A stretch of 64,000 bases of DNA from Lophius americanus. Its lineage: Eukaryota; Chordata; Actinopteri; Lophiiformes; Lophiidae. The position numbers and the translations under genes were made by a program. Position 1 is the first letter of the stretch. Each line of letters opens with the position of its first letter. The stretch covers positions 310,001-374,000 of the forward strand of contig JBBDHG010000028.1 in assembly GCA_037951165.1 (NCBI GenBank), read 5' to 3'. The notes under the pieces were generated by a model. The model did not search any database. It was given only the letters and a program-made list of their open reading frames with translations, and was not told the DNA's origin. Shown here in pieces: positions 35,870-47,950 of the stretch.

Positions 35870-35926
35870 TGTCAATTCTACCATCCCTTTTCTGACTTGT
35901 GCAGATAAGGGATGGTAGAATTGACA
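35870..35926. repeat. Perfect hairpin, 20-bp stem, 17-base loop
   Basis: TGTCAATTCTACCATCCCTT (35870-35889), a 17-base loop, and the exact reverse complement (35907-35926). No mobile-element sequence is recognised on either side. Confidence 0.95.
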
Positions 35927-36129
35927 AGGTTAATTCATCAATTAATTCATTGGTACATTTACACAAATCTTGAAAATGATTGTACCTTTCTATTCGTGCT
36001 TGGTTAAGGAAACAACACTATAATAATAATAATACTTTATATCTCAGAAAAGTCTGCCGCCGGGGCAGATTGGATCTCTTATCCTTACTCAAAGTTTTAA
36101 AGAATAAAAAAATAAATGTTCTGCTCATA

Positions 36130-36500
36130 CCCGGATAGGCCTTAGAGCATAGATGCATATTTCAGACCTTATGGGGAACGTTATCGCCAAACGATTTTCC
36201 GACATAATTCATCAACCGTTGTTCCTATTAAGTCCAAATCTTGTGGATATGCATTGAACTGAGAAGATTTATTGTTAATTTGGAGTGTTTTACTCTAAAA
36301 GTTCATATTTTGCTCACAAATGTGAGGTTTTTGTTTTTCTTTAACGAAAAAAAATGTTTTTCGGAAATCATTTTCAAACTGTTAGACCAATTGAGGTTAA
36401 GTTTGGTGCAAATCTTGTATACGTAGTATTATACTTCATGTTTCTCACCAGGGGGAGTTTTTTAGGAAAAACAAGTTATTTCAGACATCGGATCAATCAG
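36130..36500 (+). repeat. Family M dispersed repeat, copy 4
   Basis: Plus-strand copy with 'ATAGGCCTTAGAGCATAG', 'TTAAGTCCAAATCTTGTGG', 'AAAGTTCATATTTTGCTCAC', a second 'TTGAGGTTAAGTTTGGTGCA' and CTCACCAGGGGGAGTTTTTT (36444-36463). Two tandem units are recognisable. Upstream, 36018-36035 is a short (TAA)n followed by TACTTTATAT, probably a separate retroposon tail. Confidence 0.7.
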
Positions 36501-37819
36501 TGGTATTGCTTGAACAACGCAAGGGATTGAAGGCTTTTCGGGGATATACCCTTGCTGACGGGGATGAAGGCAAAGGCCTAGTTCAGAAAGCGTATTTTTT
36601 CATCAGTGTGTCCAGGATAAGTAAAATTTATGAGGTAAAGTCAGTGTTCTCTCTTTATGAAAATCCATTCATAACAGCTTACCTTCAAAGCTCACAAAAA
36701 ATTACAATCTTTTCAACAGCCAAAAATTAAAAAAAATTTGAAGTAAAATCCATTGAGGTTGCTTAGAAAAGTCTGATCAAACCACGTCAAGCAGGAGCAT
36801 AGATAGAAAATAGCTCCTGGAGCACCATGCTTTGAATTGACCTCATAACAACAAGACCGGCTCTACCACATGACCTGAGAAATCTGGTCGTTACAGGTCT
36901 AACATGTATTGTGTAGAAAGGCCATTCATTGCATGGGAGAAAGAAACAAATTGAATCAATCTGGTGTGTTGTGGAGGCAGTGGCAGAGATAGTGACAGGC
37001 TTTTCTCTCTTCTTTGGTTTCTTTGGCGTGAATGCCTTTCCAGGTTTTCCACGCCACTTTGTCTATAAAGCTTCTTAATCTGTCAGGATTTATATAAATA
37101 GCAGCGAGATAAACCAGTATTACATTAACAAAATATCAGATTTGAAATAAGCACAATCTCCCTGAAAAGCCCGCAGGATAGTTGTTCACACTTCCTCTAT
37201 TAGCACTTACCTCACTCCCTCAAATCTGTTTTTGTTGTCACTGTTTCTGTGAATAAAGTTTATTCGTAGTCTCCTCAGACTTATCCTCTATCAGTAACTA
37301 TGCTAATCCAGATATTTGTCCAGGGATTTTTTTTTCCAGGAAACAATGTAGCTGACTTAGACTTTGACATCCTATGAAACATTGACTGACTTTTTTTGTC
37401 AATAGAAAATAAAGGAATCATTTGTTTGTTGATATTTATTTGTTGTTTTGAACAGGGTTTCATGATGAAATCTCATCTGATGCCCCACCATTTCACAAAC
37501 TGCAATTTTAATCAAGAGCGGAAAGGGATATTTAATCTGCCAGAAAATCTTCGTTTTCATGGATTCCTGAGGGTGATTATGATGAAAAGGCATCTTCTCT
37601 GAGCTGCATCAAGATGCAGTATATTCATCCACAGAATCCAGTGAGTGCTGGTGGCAGATGACTACTTAGGCTAATTCTATGATCGAAAAGTTGAGGATAT
37701 TATAGAATTGTCATCGCCGCGACCGCTTTATCTGCATCTACGTCCGCCGCCACCAGCGATTGGTTGTTTAAATGTGATAAATAACCAAAAAAGATTACAA
37801 GGATCATTTTCAAATGTCC
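36501..37819. other. Non-coding, mostly unique
   Basis: No recognised gene or element. Overlapping short frames at 37396-37602 on both strands have no known domain. Confidence 0.5.
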
Positions 37820-38070
37820 TGCCCACATAGACCTTAGTTTGAGGAAGAACTGGAGTAATTTTGGGAAAGGTTGGTTTCATATTTCTGACACTAGGTGGAG
37901 CTTTATGTACAAAAGACATAAACTCTAATGTTAGTTCGATTTAGTCCAAATTTGGTGCATATGAATCGAGGAGATCTGTCTTAAACGTATTGCTTTTTAC
38001 TGTGATAGTTCATATTTTACACAAGAAGGTTTTTTTGGAGATAAACCCTTATATCCCAAAGGCCTAGTTT
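37820..38070 (+). repeat. Family M dispersed repeat, copy 5
   Basis: Plus-strand copy with a well kept linker and key block: CACATAGACCTTAGTTTGAG, GAAGAACTGGAGTAATTTTG, GGAAAGGTTGGTTTCATATT and TGACACTAGGTGGAGCTTTA (37886-37905). Then come 'TTTAGTCCAAATTTGGTGCA' and GAATCGAGGAGATCTGTC. It is truncated after one unit. Confidence 0.8.
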
Positions 38071-38189
38071 AAGAAAAATGTTGGGAACTCTGCAAAGACT
38101 GGGCAGTGATAAGGAGTCCAGCAATGGGAATATCAGTGAGGAATGATCTGAAAAATACAGCAGTGACTTGATTTGACCTCTATATTCCC

Positions 38190-38425
38190 CAGATCTTATT
38201 CCAATAGAGCATCTGTGGGATGCGCTGGACAAGCAAGTCCGGCCATTAGAGGCACCACGTCGGAATATACAAGACTGGAGGAATCTGCTTCTAATTGTTT
38301 GGTGCAAGATACCATACTTTCAGAGATCTTGTGAAGTCCATAATACAACAGCTTGGAGCTATTTTGGTTGCAAAAAAGAACCTAAATAATATTAGGCAGG
38401 TGGTTGTAAATTCATTTTTAATGAA
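38190..38425 (+). pseudogene. Tc1-like transposase C-terminus and 3' end
   Basis: From 38192 the plus frame reads DLIPIEHLWDALDKQVRPLE, then APRRNIQDWRNLLLIVWCKI. This is the end of a Tc1-like DDE transposase. The E of PIEHLWD corresponds to the third catalytic acid and is kept. Past a frame change, 'TTTTGGTTGCAAAAAAGAAC' and 'ATATTAGGCAGGTGGTTGTA' match the end of the coding region and the terminal repeat (usual end ...AGGTGGTCATAATGTTATG). The two upstream catalytic residues are absent. It is the opposite strand of the same family as 10549-11001. Confidence 0.85.
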
Positions 38426-40689
38426 TGTATATTATGAATTTTTATTTGTGGGTGAACTGTCCCTTTCATATATTTCTAGTCCATTAATTTCCTCTACAGT
38501 TACGTTGGTTGTTAAAGGAGATAATGTGAACAATTTAAGTGGTGAAAATAGACACCATAAAAGCTTTTGATTACAGAACCACTTATTTTTCCACCTTAAA
38601 TAGAGTAATAAAGGTGAGAGCCGTAAGATGGATGTTTATACCATCCTTTGGAGAAAAAAAAAGAGATCTTTAACCTTTCTTTCCCACTTAGCCTGACAGG
38701 CCCACAGAGAGCCTGTTGAACGGAATGATGATTCAGTTGAAGAGTGCTGCCAGTGTGTTTTTGGCTGGGGGTGAAACAGATCACTCTTTGCATTCATGAA
38801 TACAGTTCTCCTGCTACTGTTATTATCTCTGGCAAGTCTGCCGTATTTGGGGCCTGTGCCCTGTTGCCTCTCTGGCTTGTGAACTCTGACTGTAACTGCC
38901 ACACACTGAAGTGGGTCTGGATGTTGTGATGGTATATTTACGCCGATGAGACACTTCTTCATCCACAGAGAACCGCGTCTCTGACTGGGCTTGTGGTAAA
39001 GGAGGCTGCAATGATGAAACCTTCGCACAATTCTTGCCGGCTAAGGTTTTCTGCAACACTAAAACTGTACCTTTTTGATTCCCAGTATTCCAGCAGTGCG
39101 CCTTTCCTTCCACAGACTTTATTTAGAGTTGCAACGCTGTGAAGCCTCAGCTAAACAGAGCTGTGGCCATTTCTAAGATTCTTGTGACCGTCTGCATTTA
39201 GCTCGCTGATTCAGGCTTTAAAGATAGCAAAACTTTGAAATGCACAAACACAGTTCCAAACAAGCCGCTGAGTGTCAGCCTGTGTGTCACCCCACCCTGT
39301 AATCATTACCCCTCAGCTACAATAGAAGTGTGTGCACGCAAGATGATGATGGTGTTTATGAGCATTCATGTGCATGCATCAATCACCGTTTCTGTGTATG
39401 TTGCACCCCTCTTGCCGACAGATGGAAACCTCAGGCACAATGCTGGGGGTCTTTCTTTTGAAGCTCTCCCCCTCTCCCATGTTGTCCTCCCTCTCTCTCT
39501 CTCTTTATTTGCCCACTCCTCCCTCCTTTTTTCCTCGCCCATGAACAAAAAGAAAAGCTTCAGTCTTACACAGGCGGGCCCCAGGTCCTGGCTAAAGGCA
39601 GTGGAAGCCTTCATCTGTTAATATGGAGAGATAAATCTGGCCCTGCATTTGACACATAAACGTAAACTGAGTTGAGGTGGCAGCAAAGATGCAATATTCG
39701 TATGAAAATGTCCAAGGCTGGCAGCGATGTAACATGCCACTGGGGCACATAGGAATATGCTAGCATTTTGCATATATGAGCACTCTGAGGTATTACATCT
39801 TGGTTGCTGGGAGTGCACTCATAATGGTGTGATGTGATATTCATTAAGTCCATCTTGTAGCCCTGCAGGAATCAGTTAAAGTACTGCAAGAATGATATTT
39901 TCAAGTAGAATTAGCCATATTTGGTATTATGACTAAAGGGAAAAGGTAGGGATGCTCAATGCTTTCCCAATGTTAAGTAAATATTAGATTAACATTATTT
40001 CAGGCATTGTAATGTAATGATAGGACATAATCAATGACAGGACAGGTGAAAAAAAAAAAAGATTACTGCACCATTTGACAGTTGGTGATATCCAGCTGCA
40101 TTGGTTGATTGATCCATGTTCTCCGAGCCTTGGCGACTAAATCATAACAAGAGTCAGGTGGCTGTCCTCTATTTAGCATCTTAGTCAGCCTGCCATCAAG
40201 TTATTTGCAGCGTGGAATCTGTCAGACATAACAGCTGAGAGATTTTCTCTTCTCAAATCAATGTCAATTTTTCTCAAAGCTTCCGGGAATATTACATCGA
40301 AAACTAAAAGCATAGAGAGGCATAAATCAGAACCAAAATCATCTTAGTTTAGAATTTGGTTACTGGTTCATGATGTGAAATATAGAAGAAAGTTTTTTAA
40401 GGGAGCAGTTACCTTACAGCACTTCTTTAAATGTAACAGAGCTTGATCTCCGATGGACATTTAACCGGATTTAGATCTGCTGATAATGGTTAAGGTTTCA
40501 AAATCTACAAAAGCAAGTTTAAATAAATACATGTTACCATCCACTACTATGATCATTATTGATAATGTAAACGATTGCGATGATCTATACGGAACAGAAG
40601 GCTACTATGAGATGGCAATTTAGAAAGTGCTATTAAAACAATGGGAAATCATTTACATTATTTACATTTACATGCAATGTAATGTAAAT
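38426..40689. other. Non-coding, unique
   Basis: No gene recognised. A short (CT)n is at 39488-39505 and an A11 run near 40050. Frames of up to 130 codons on both strands at 38596-39850 have no known domains. Confidence 0.5.
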
Positions 40690-42300
40690 CTGTGTCTTTT
40701 TATTTTAATCAGCAGAAGTCTAAAGTCAGGGGAGCCCATCGCTGATGCATTAAACCTCTGGCTTATTTTTTTAATCTCACTCTCTCCAAAAATGAGATTC
40801 CCAATGTATGGAAATCTACCTGTGCTCTCCCTGTAAGTGGAGGATCCCAAAGTAGTTAATGACTACAGGCTGATGTGTAAATGTTATGTCCTTGGAGAAA
40901 ATACTGGGAAATGTTGAAAAGAAGAACATACAAAAATGTATGCTAATGCTACTTTATCAGAGCTCCAGTCAGGTTTTAGAAAACAACACCACACAGCTAT
41001 TATCAAGTCAAGTCAGTTTATTTATAAAGCAGGTACAAACAACTGAAATGCTGAACGGATTCGACTCACTCAAATATTTGCATTGATCACAAGAATTAAA
41101 CACGGATCAGACAATCAGTTCAAATCAAGCGAGATAAAAGGAAAAAAGAAAAGAAAATAAGGTTGCGATCCAATGGGCCATGTTATCTTAATAATAATAA
41201 TAAAAATAATAATAATAATATAATTTATTTATAGAAAGTTTTTTTCATAAATATCCAAAATCGCTTTACAGGTAAAGACAAAAAAATCAAAGTAAATACA
41301 CAGACGTTTCAAATCACCACAAATAACAAATCACGCACTGTCTTGTTTGACAGACTATAATAATGGATTATCTGGGCATGCTGTAAGTGGGTTTTCTTGT
41401 ATTACTTATCTGGTAGAACACAGTGTATCAACTATGCTGGGTCAACCTCTTTCTTCCTCCTTTTGTGAAAAGGTATACCCCAGGGTTTCATATTAGGACC
41501 GCCACTGCTCTCCATCTAACAAATTCTATGATAACCTGATAAAAGCTCCCTTCCACTATTATGCACACGCTAAAGTTATCTATTGATAACTTTTACATTT
41601 CTTCAGTCGGCCTTTGATGTTAGTTGGCCTTTTTTCTCAACTTGAACTGGTGTGAAATGCAGACAACTCAAAGAATAATGTTGAATGACGAATGACAAAG
41701 AGCAAATATCAAATCTTAATATTTCAACTGCTGGAGGAAATTTGCTTTTTAAGTGGTCACTACATACAGATATTCAGGTATTTGTATTGATGAGAACTTA
41801 TCTCTCCAACCACATATTGAGGTACTTGTTCGCTAACTGAATCTTTTGTGTCTTTTTTCAGGGGGGGTCCAATTCCGCCTTTCTGGCAAGGAATCACTCG
41901 ATTTCTGCAACCTTTTGCCTCAATTGGATTACTGTGATCTATTCATCATGAATGTATCCGGACAGTACCTGAAGAAACTAGACTTTCTAACCCCTGTATG
42001 TCCAAAGTCTCTTGGTTTGCTTGGCATTGGTTTCTAAATCTCTTCTTGGGCTTCTTTTCTTTTTACTTTTTACATACATGTGTAAAAGGCAAGCAAGGCC
42101 TACCGTATATTAACAATTTTAATGGTCCCCAGAATCAGAACGAAGTAAGGCAAAAAAAATGGTGCCGTCCATTCTGCCAAAATATTTACAGAAGGACCTA
42201 AAACTGTCAGAACCTTTTCTGTTGGGGAATTTAAATGTATTTTAAAGGATGGTCAGTGTGATTCCTTCTTAAATTCCAAAGAGATGTTTTTGTTCCCATT
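40690..42300 (+). pseudogene. Decayed LINE reverse transcriptase, interrupted
   Basis: On the plus strand, fragments in several frames follow the order of a fish non-LTR reverse transcriptase. First come VEDPKVVNDYRLMCK, YVLGENTG and LSELQSGFRKQHHTAIIK (40740-41003). Then YLSGRTQCINYAGS, GIPQGFILGPPLLSI (about 41472, the usual GVPQGSILGPLLF block) and LQSAFDV. Then LLPQLDYCDLF, MNVSGQYLKKLD (41918-41980) and a C-terminal SVGEFKCILKDGQCDSF (about 42215-42275). Stops and frameshifts are numerous and the catalytic ADD region is not intact. A retroposon-tail insertion splits it at about 41004-41350. Confidence 0.82.
41004..41350. mobile_element. Nested retroposon-tail insertion(s) in the LINE
   Basis: TCAAGTCAAGTCAGTTTATT then TATAAAGCAGG (41004-41036) looks like a reversed 'tataaataaactgacttgactt' tail. 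A second tail-like block, an (AAT)n array followed by AATTTATTTATAGAAAG and AAAATCGCTTTACAG, is at 41188-41275. Reverse transcriptase sequence is seen before and after but not inside. Exact ends are not determined. Confidence 0.5.
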
Positions 42301-42469
42301 CTAAATCGGTCATTGTCAACTTTACATGCACAAACAACCTAAACAATTAACTGTTGTTATGGTTACATTGCAATAATCCTTCTGTATCTAGAGTGGGAGA
42401 AACACCTCTTTCTCTTTCCTCTGTGTTGTTGATCCATCATATTTTTATGGTATTCCAGAAAACGAACAT

Positions 42470-42590
42470 GGGCTTTAGAGTGGCTCCAACATTTCTCCAG
42501 TGCTCACAGGGGGTGTTCAGTTGGTTGCAATCTACAATTTACCACTATTTACCACTATTTACCAATAAATCCCACATATTTCAAATTTAA
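42470..42590. mobile_element. MITE-like end fragment
   Basis: GGGGGTGTTCAGTTGGTTGC, 'AATCTACAATTTACCACTA' and ATAAATCCCACATATTTC resemble the right end of a percomorph MITE whose ends read CTAAATCCTACACACTGG. A local TTACCACTATTTACCACTAT duplication lies inside. Recognition is from memory of the family; only one end is seen. Confidence 0.45.
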
Positions 42591-44299
42591 GCGAGCTTCT
42601 TTTAGAAATCAAATGATCCCCACTGATATCTTTTTTGCCATTTATGACCCGTCCATGTGGCGGAAGTTTCAGTGGACTTCACACTCCACGAATATCTGAT
42701 TGATTCGTTAATTATCTTTCCATTTCACTTTGTAAGAATCTACTTTTATTAATGCAACAACTTCTCCAACCAATTAAAAGAAAATCCGGTCAATTATTAA
42801 TGTCACATGCATAAAAAACAGATGGATGGAAGCCCATTTTCTAGAGGCGGGAACGTGTCACAAAACGCATTCGGTGACATCTCACTCGTGTGGGAGAATT
42901 TGTTTTTTTCTCTCCTTTCCCCCTGAAACAATTTGTAACGAATGAATTCAGTAAGTAAATATCGAGGCAGGATAGAAATACAGCATGTGTGAAGATATCT
43001 TTAGAGTGATAATGCATGTCATGACGGGTGGCAACAGTTCACAGGAGCCACTGTAGTGGGTCAGAAAATCCCCAATTGACTCATAGAGACAGTGCCAACA
43101 ACCTAACACAATGCCCAGGGCCCGGCAGCCATCTGCACATGTTTGGCCTCGCATATGGCTCCATTAAGACTTCAGCTTCCTCTTCCCATGCTTAAATAAA
43201 AGGGAAACTGGGTCTCCACGTCTCCAAGTTGGATCCCTGGAGCTGAGAGCTACAATGAGTTCCACATTCATCATCTCCAAGGTGGTGGTCAGTGTGTGTT
43301 TCTCAAGGAGGCTGTGTGTGTGCAAGAGTGTGTATTGGCATTCCCAATAGTAGAATCAGCACTTCGCTCTGGAAGACTACTTTTTGAGAGATAATCCAGT
43401 CCTGTCAGCCGTTCCCTGGTGGAAAACACTCATATGCACATAGACACAAACACAATGGGTCCCACTTCATTTCCATCACCAGCTGGAGAGACACCTCGCT
43501 CCATCAATAACACCAGCGCGGGGATAGGCGGGCACACACAAACATGCCATTTCTCATTTCACACTATATACATGTACCCAGCCGAACATATACCCAAAGA
43601 TTCAGTTCGGAGGTCAAGAAGTCAGAAATTCTTCAAGCCAAAGAAATGATACGGTACGGTGCCTTTGATCTCAAAATAATGGAACATCACAGAACAGGGC
43701 CTACGTGAGATGTCTGCTTTGGCATCTCCCTTTCCTCTCCCTTAAAAATCCTCCTGTGCTGATGATAGTTATGCCTTGGTATTTCAAATTAGAATTAATC
43801 ACCATTATGCGCTAAACTGTGAATTACAGATAATAAACTGAAACCTAGAGAAACATTAGTTTTGCCTTAATAAACTCTGCCTATAAAAATAATGTATTTC
43901 TTTGAACAGCTTATTGCCCAGGGCGGACTAAATACAACTGAAGTACATTTGCTCACAGAGAATAATAGCAGATCGGTTGTTTCCTGTGGTCATGTTGTAC
44001 AAAAATCATTGAAGTTGACAAAGTAAAACATTCAATTGATTGAATTGATTCTAAACTCGCTTGCATGATTTCTGGGGATTTAACTTCAAACTAGATAATT
44101 TGTGTCCAAGGACAAGATGTCTCCACTTCTGGAAACACTGAACTACTGCTGATGTGCATATACCATACTTCTATCCTCTATATGTTCAAATGTGCTTTAA
44201 ATAGTCAAATTTAAGGACCCCTAAAAATACTTTCATACGAATTGACGGGATCAACCGTGAAAGTGGGCATAAACCCTTGTTTATATGGGATTAGTTGGT
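42591..44299. other. Non-coding, mostly unique
   Basis: No gene recognised; short (TG)n tracts lie near 43290-43335. The 12 bases TGGAAGACTACT near 43370 resemble the start of miR-7 but no hairpin supports it. Confidence 0.5.
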
Positions 44300-44450
44300 A
44301 GCTATGAATGTGAGTGTCTCTATGAGTAAGCATTGGGTTGAGCTGCTGACCTGTTCTGGTTGTGTCCTGCCTCTATTCCTGATCAATCGGATCAACTCCA
44401 GCCCCCTGCGTCCGCAAAAAGCATGATTGGTTATGGGTGATAGATGAGAT
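44300..44450 (-). repeat. Fish-wide dispersed repeat, reverse copy
   Basis: Carries CTGACCTGTTCTGGTTGTGT, CCTGCCTCTATTCCTGATCA and AACTCCAGCCCCCTGCG, the reverse complement of the 'cctggagccagctgatgag...gcagggtacaccc...ggtcag' order of the repeat seen at 14248-14480 and 25041-25165. Confidence 0.5.
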
Positions 44451-44944
44451 AGAAAGAGTATTATGATAAATGTGAGATCCAGTACTCTGGAGCTTGACTC
44501 ATTCTAAGCACCAAAGGTTTGAACATGCCAGCCTCTGCAGGTTTGAGTTTAAGCTTCTACTAAGTTTGTAACCTGAAGGGACTTGACAAGAAAAAAAAAG
44601 GGAAAAAATCTATTCGAGACACCCACACTTTAGGACCCTAATATGGTTCCAAATGTGCTCGGTACTGTTTTTCCCATGATGAAACTCTATAACCACTAGG
44701 TGTTGACTCAGCAAAGGCAATTTTTTAAAACAAATGTAGCAGGATCATATTTTTGGTTTCATTTGAAAGTCGAGGTAGAAGACATTCTGTTCTAATTCAT
44801 AGGGATACACACAACAAAAATTGGTTCCAGTATACATACTGTATAACATGAAGATGCAATATATGAGTAAAAACATGTTGATTTATGTATCACGAAAATC
44901 TGCGCATTATTTTTTTATAACACCGAACGGCGTTAAACACAACA

Positions 44945-45445
44945 AAAAAACATTGTTTTTCTTAATCATATAGAATTTCCCTCAAAAGCTCACCTCATTG
45001 AGTAAAATATAAAGTCTGGGAGTAAAATATGATAGGTAAAACATATAGATCTCACCAGATCCATTCATATGCACCGAATTTAGAATAACCAGACAAACTA
45101 TTGGAAGTTATATCCAATTTTTTCTTTTTCAAAAATTTTTTTTTTTGAAAAAGAAACAAGAAAAGAACGCACCCATAGTCTCTAAAATATTGACTATTAG
45201 ATTACGAAACGGCATACAAAGGATTAATTTCCTTGAGTTGATTCATACGCACCAAGTTTGGACTAAATAGAATGTATAATTTTTATTATTATTATTAAAT
45301 CAGACGAACTTATAACAAAATTATGGCCTTAGGCTTATGGGGGTAAAGCTCCCCCTAGTGTCGGAAATATACAACAGGCTTTACCCTAAATCATTCCAAT
45401 TCTTCCTCACACTAATGTCTATGGGGGAATTAAAATTGGAAAAAT
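44945..45445 (-). repeat. Family M dispersed repeat, copy 6
   Basis: Minus-strand copy of about 500 bp with two units. Reverse complements of TCAATGAGGTGAGCTTTTGA (about 44985-45005) and GGTGCATATGAATGGATC (about 45056-45075) are followed by a second unit with CTTGAGTTGATTC (about 45231-45243), an (ATT)n tract (45280-45298), and AGCTCCCCCTAGTGTCGG (45347-45364), the reverse of the key block. A low-complexity inverted repeat (TTTCTTTTTCAAAAA and its complement, 45121-45156) sits between units. Confidence 0.8.
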
Positions 45446-47824
45446 GAAATGAAATAGTGTTCTTGCGTTAAAACATAAAGATCTGCAGCGACGGCGATGA
45501 CATTTAAATAATACTGTAGATAAATTTATTGGTGCTTTTGTTTTGTAGGCACTGAGTAAATCTAACATCCTGCTGCGTCACACTCTTTCAACTCCTCCGC
45601 CAGAAGTCTTTGAGCAGATTTTCAATGGTAAACTGACCCAATTCTGACAGTCTAACGCAAGACATACTGTCAGAAAAACAAGCTAAAACTATGTTTTGGC
45701 ACTCCCACATAGTTTCTCAAATTGTCTGGATCAGAGCGGGGTTTTCTCTGCAGAGCAACGGAAAGTGGAGCAAGAACAACATCTGGCTCCAGTGACAGAA
45801 TTGCTGCAAACATGACTTTCTGATTCTTTTTCATTTTTTTTCCTTCTTCTTCCACAGTGCGTGACTTGCCTCTGCTCTACAAGTCTGTGAAGTGTTTTGA
45901 ACAATGATATCATCATAGCTGAGATTTCACACTGCCAGACAAACAAGAAACCAATACACAGGTGGTTGCAGGGGTGGGTTCCACCCCCACACATGCATCA
46001 TCCTGATGGGGGTTCTGCAGGGAGGCGAGAGGAAAGATGAGAGTAAGGTAGTGGTTACATTTAACTGGATTTTATTGATTTCTTTCATTCAAATGTACCT
46101 TGTCTCCTCGTCTCTTCCTCAATCTTCCACCTTCACTGGAAATGTATTTCCTCATTAGCATCAAAAGATAATGAGGGAGTTTTTTAATTGAAAGAAGAAA
46201 TATTGTTTTTGCTATAAAAGTGAAGTAACCACAAATAAAATGTTGCCTACATCCTCTCGTTACCGTTGTTCAACTGTAAGATTTGATCACTTTTTCACTC
46301 ATGTTCAGCAAATCCTTTTTTATCTGCAAAAAGGTGTCACTTCTGTATTGTCTAATTGCTGCCGCAGCGAAAAAAGAACAAAATTTGAATTTCAAACGTA
46401 GGGAAACCTAAGCTAGATGAGAATTAGGGAAGGTCGAAGCTGCCCACATTAAAAAACCTCCTTATTCTGAGAGCACATTTAGTCTTGGTATTTTTTAATT
46501 GCGTTTCCTTGACAACCCGAACAAGCTGAATGGCTTTTTCACTCCGATGACGGCTGAAAATGATTTTCTCCATCATGCATTTAGCAAGCAATTAGTAAGA
46601 CCGACAAGGAATTTAGTTTAATCCTGGTGTATCATTCCTGCATTCAGAAAGTGGAGGGGGTAGATGTGGGTGGGAGGAAGGGTGGAGGAGGACTGGAGAG
46701 TGGAGTGGAATTTTGATGCGCAATAAGAGCAGAGAGAGAGGGAGAGAGAGAGAATGAGAATGAGTATGAGTCAAACAACTAGACGTGAGTCTCTACGTGT
46801 AGGGATACTCTAGACAAGTAGATTCATCACACTAGGACAGATCTGTTCCTCCACCTCGGGTTGAGGTTGGCTCTCAATCTTTGTTCCACTGAAGGAATCA
46901 TCAAATCATATTTCCTTGTTAAGCCACCCGGAACAACAGATCCTGTCAGAAAAGTAGAAGGGGAAAGTCAAGCATTACACACGACGAGCAGCCGAAAGGA
47001 CAGAGTTAGAAAAAACATGCTTGGAAACACAGCATATAGATACGGAGGCTGGGAGAATGCTGGGATGTCACTGGTTAGGAGTGATTTGTTGGGTTTGGAG
47101 GAATGTTGTCAAATTTGCTCCTGTGGAGGGCATTGCTTGGCAAATTGTTCCACAAGAGGAAAATATGGATGGACTACTTTTCTGTGGTTTTAGAGGTGGG
47201 TTTTTCTGATGTGAGTGAAAAATCATCTGATTTCACAAAAGCATGCATTCAATTTAGAAAATTAATTAGCTTGATTAGGATTAGGATCTTTCATATGACA
47301 AACATGTTGCTATAAATAAATCTCATTTTCGGTGAATAAACACTGTTAATACAACATCTGCACCAGCTCTTTCCTCCTTCTCCCTCTGATCGTCCAACTC
47401 AGGCCCTTTTGCACCGACTAGAACTAAGCAGAGACCTCATGGGATTTAGGAATTTACAACCCATGTCTCTGCCCAGTGTAGCGCACTAGACAGCTTAAAC
47501 ATAGTCAGTATTTGTTTCATTTACTGGCCAAACCCTGAGGATTATCTCAAATGTGACGGGTCTCTCTGCCGAGTAGCTGGATGGACGCCTTCTTGCATGC
47601 TCCACCAAAGTTCTCATTAATAATAGCCACTGAAGCCAAATTTGTGAGCTGGAATAACGGTGAGAAGCAAAAGAAGGGGAAAAAAAAGAAAGTTAGATAC
47701 AAGAGATTGAGATAAAACTTAATGGGTTTGAAGTATCTGATAGCAGAGAGGTGCCAGCTTAAAGGTGTTGCAGTAGAAAACCTCCAGGTAACTCAAGGGT
47801 TTAAGGCATGCTCGCATACTTTAA
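45446..47824. other. Non-coding, mostly unique
   Basis: No gene recognised. There is a (GA)n tract at 46731-46755. The stretch 46140-46650 looks like possible conserved non-coding DNA. The cysteine-rich end of the 110-codon frame at 46861-47193 matches no domain I know. Confidence 0.5.
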
Positions 47825-47950
47825 GATCCAATGTGTAAAATATAGGGGGTATTTGTGGCTATATCTTTGAAGAAATGGCTTATAATATTCATAGCTATGT
47901 TTTTATGTACTTTCAGCTAAACATAAAAATATTATGTTAATTGCTTATTT
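47825..47950. mobile_element. MITE-like end fragment
   Basis: CCAATGTGTAAAATATAGGG, GAAGAAATGGCTTATAATAT and TCATAGCTATGTTTTT resemble the left end of the same percomorph MITE as at 42470-42590 (usual end CCAGTGTGTAGGATTTAG, then 'gaaatggaatataatattcata'). The rest is not recognisable. Confidence 0.45.

Noticed and set aside
43370..43390. miR-7-like start TGGAAGACTACT
   Set aside because: Match stops after about eleven bases and no hairpin partner is found nearby.
46861..47193. 110-codon frame with a cysteine-rich end (CCQICSCGGHCLANC)
   Set aside because: Resembles a zinc-binding motif at first sight, but spacing fits no family I know and the rest is unrelated.
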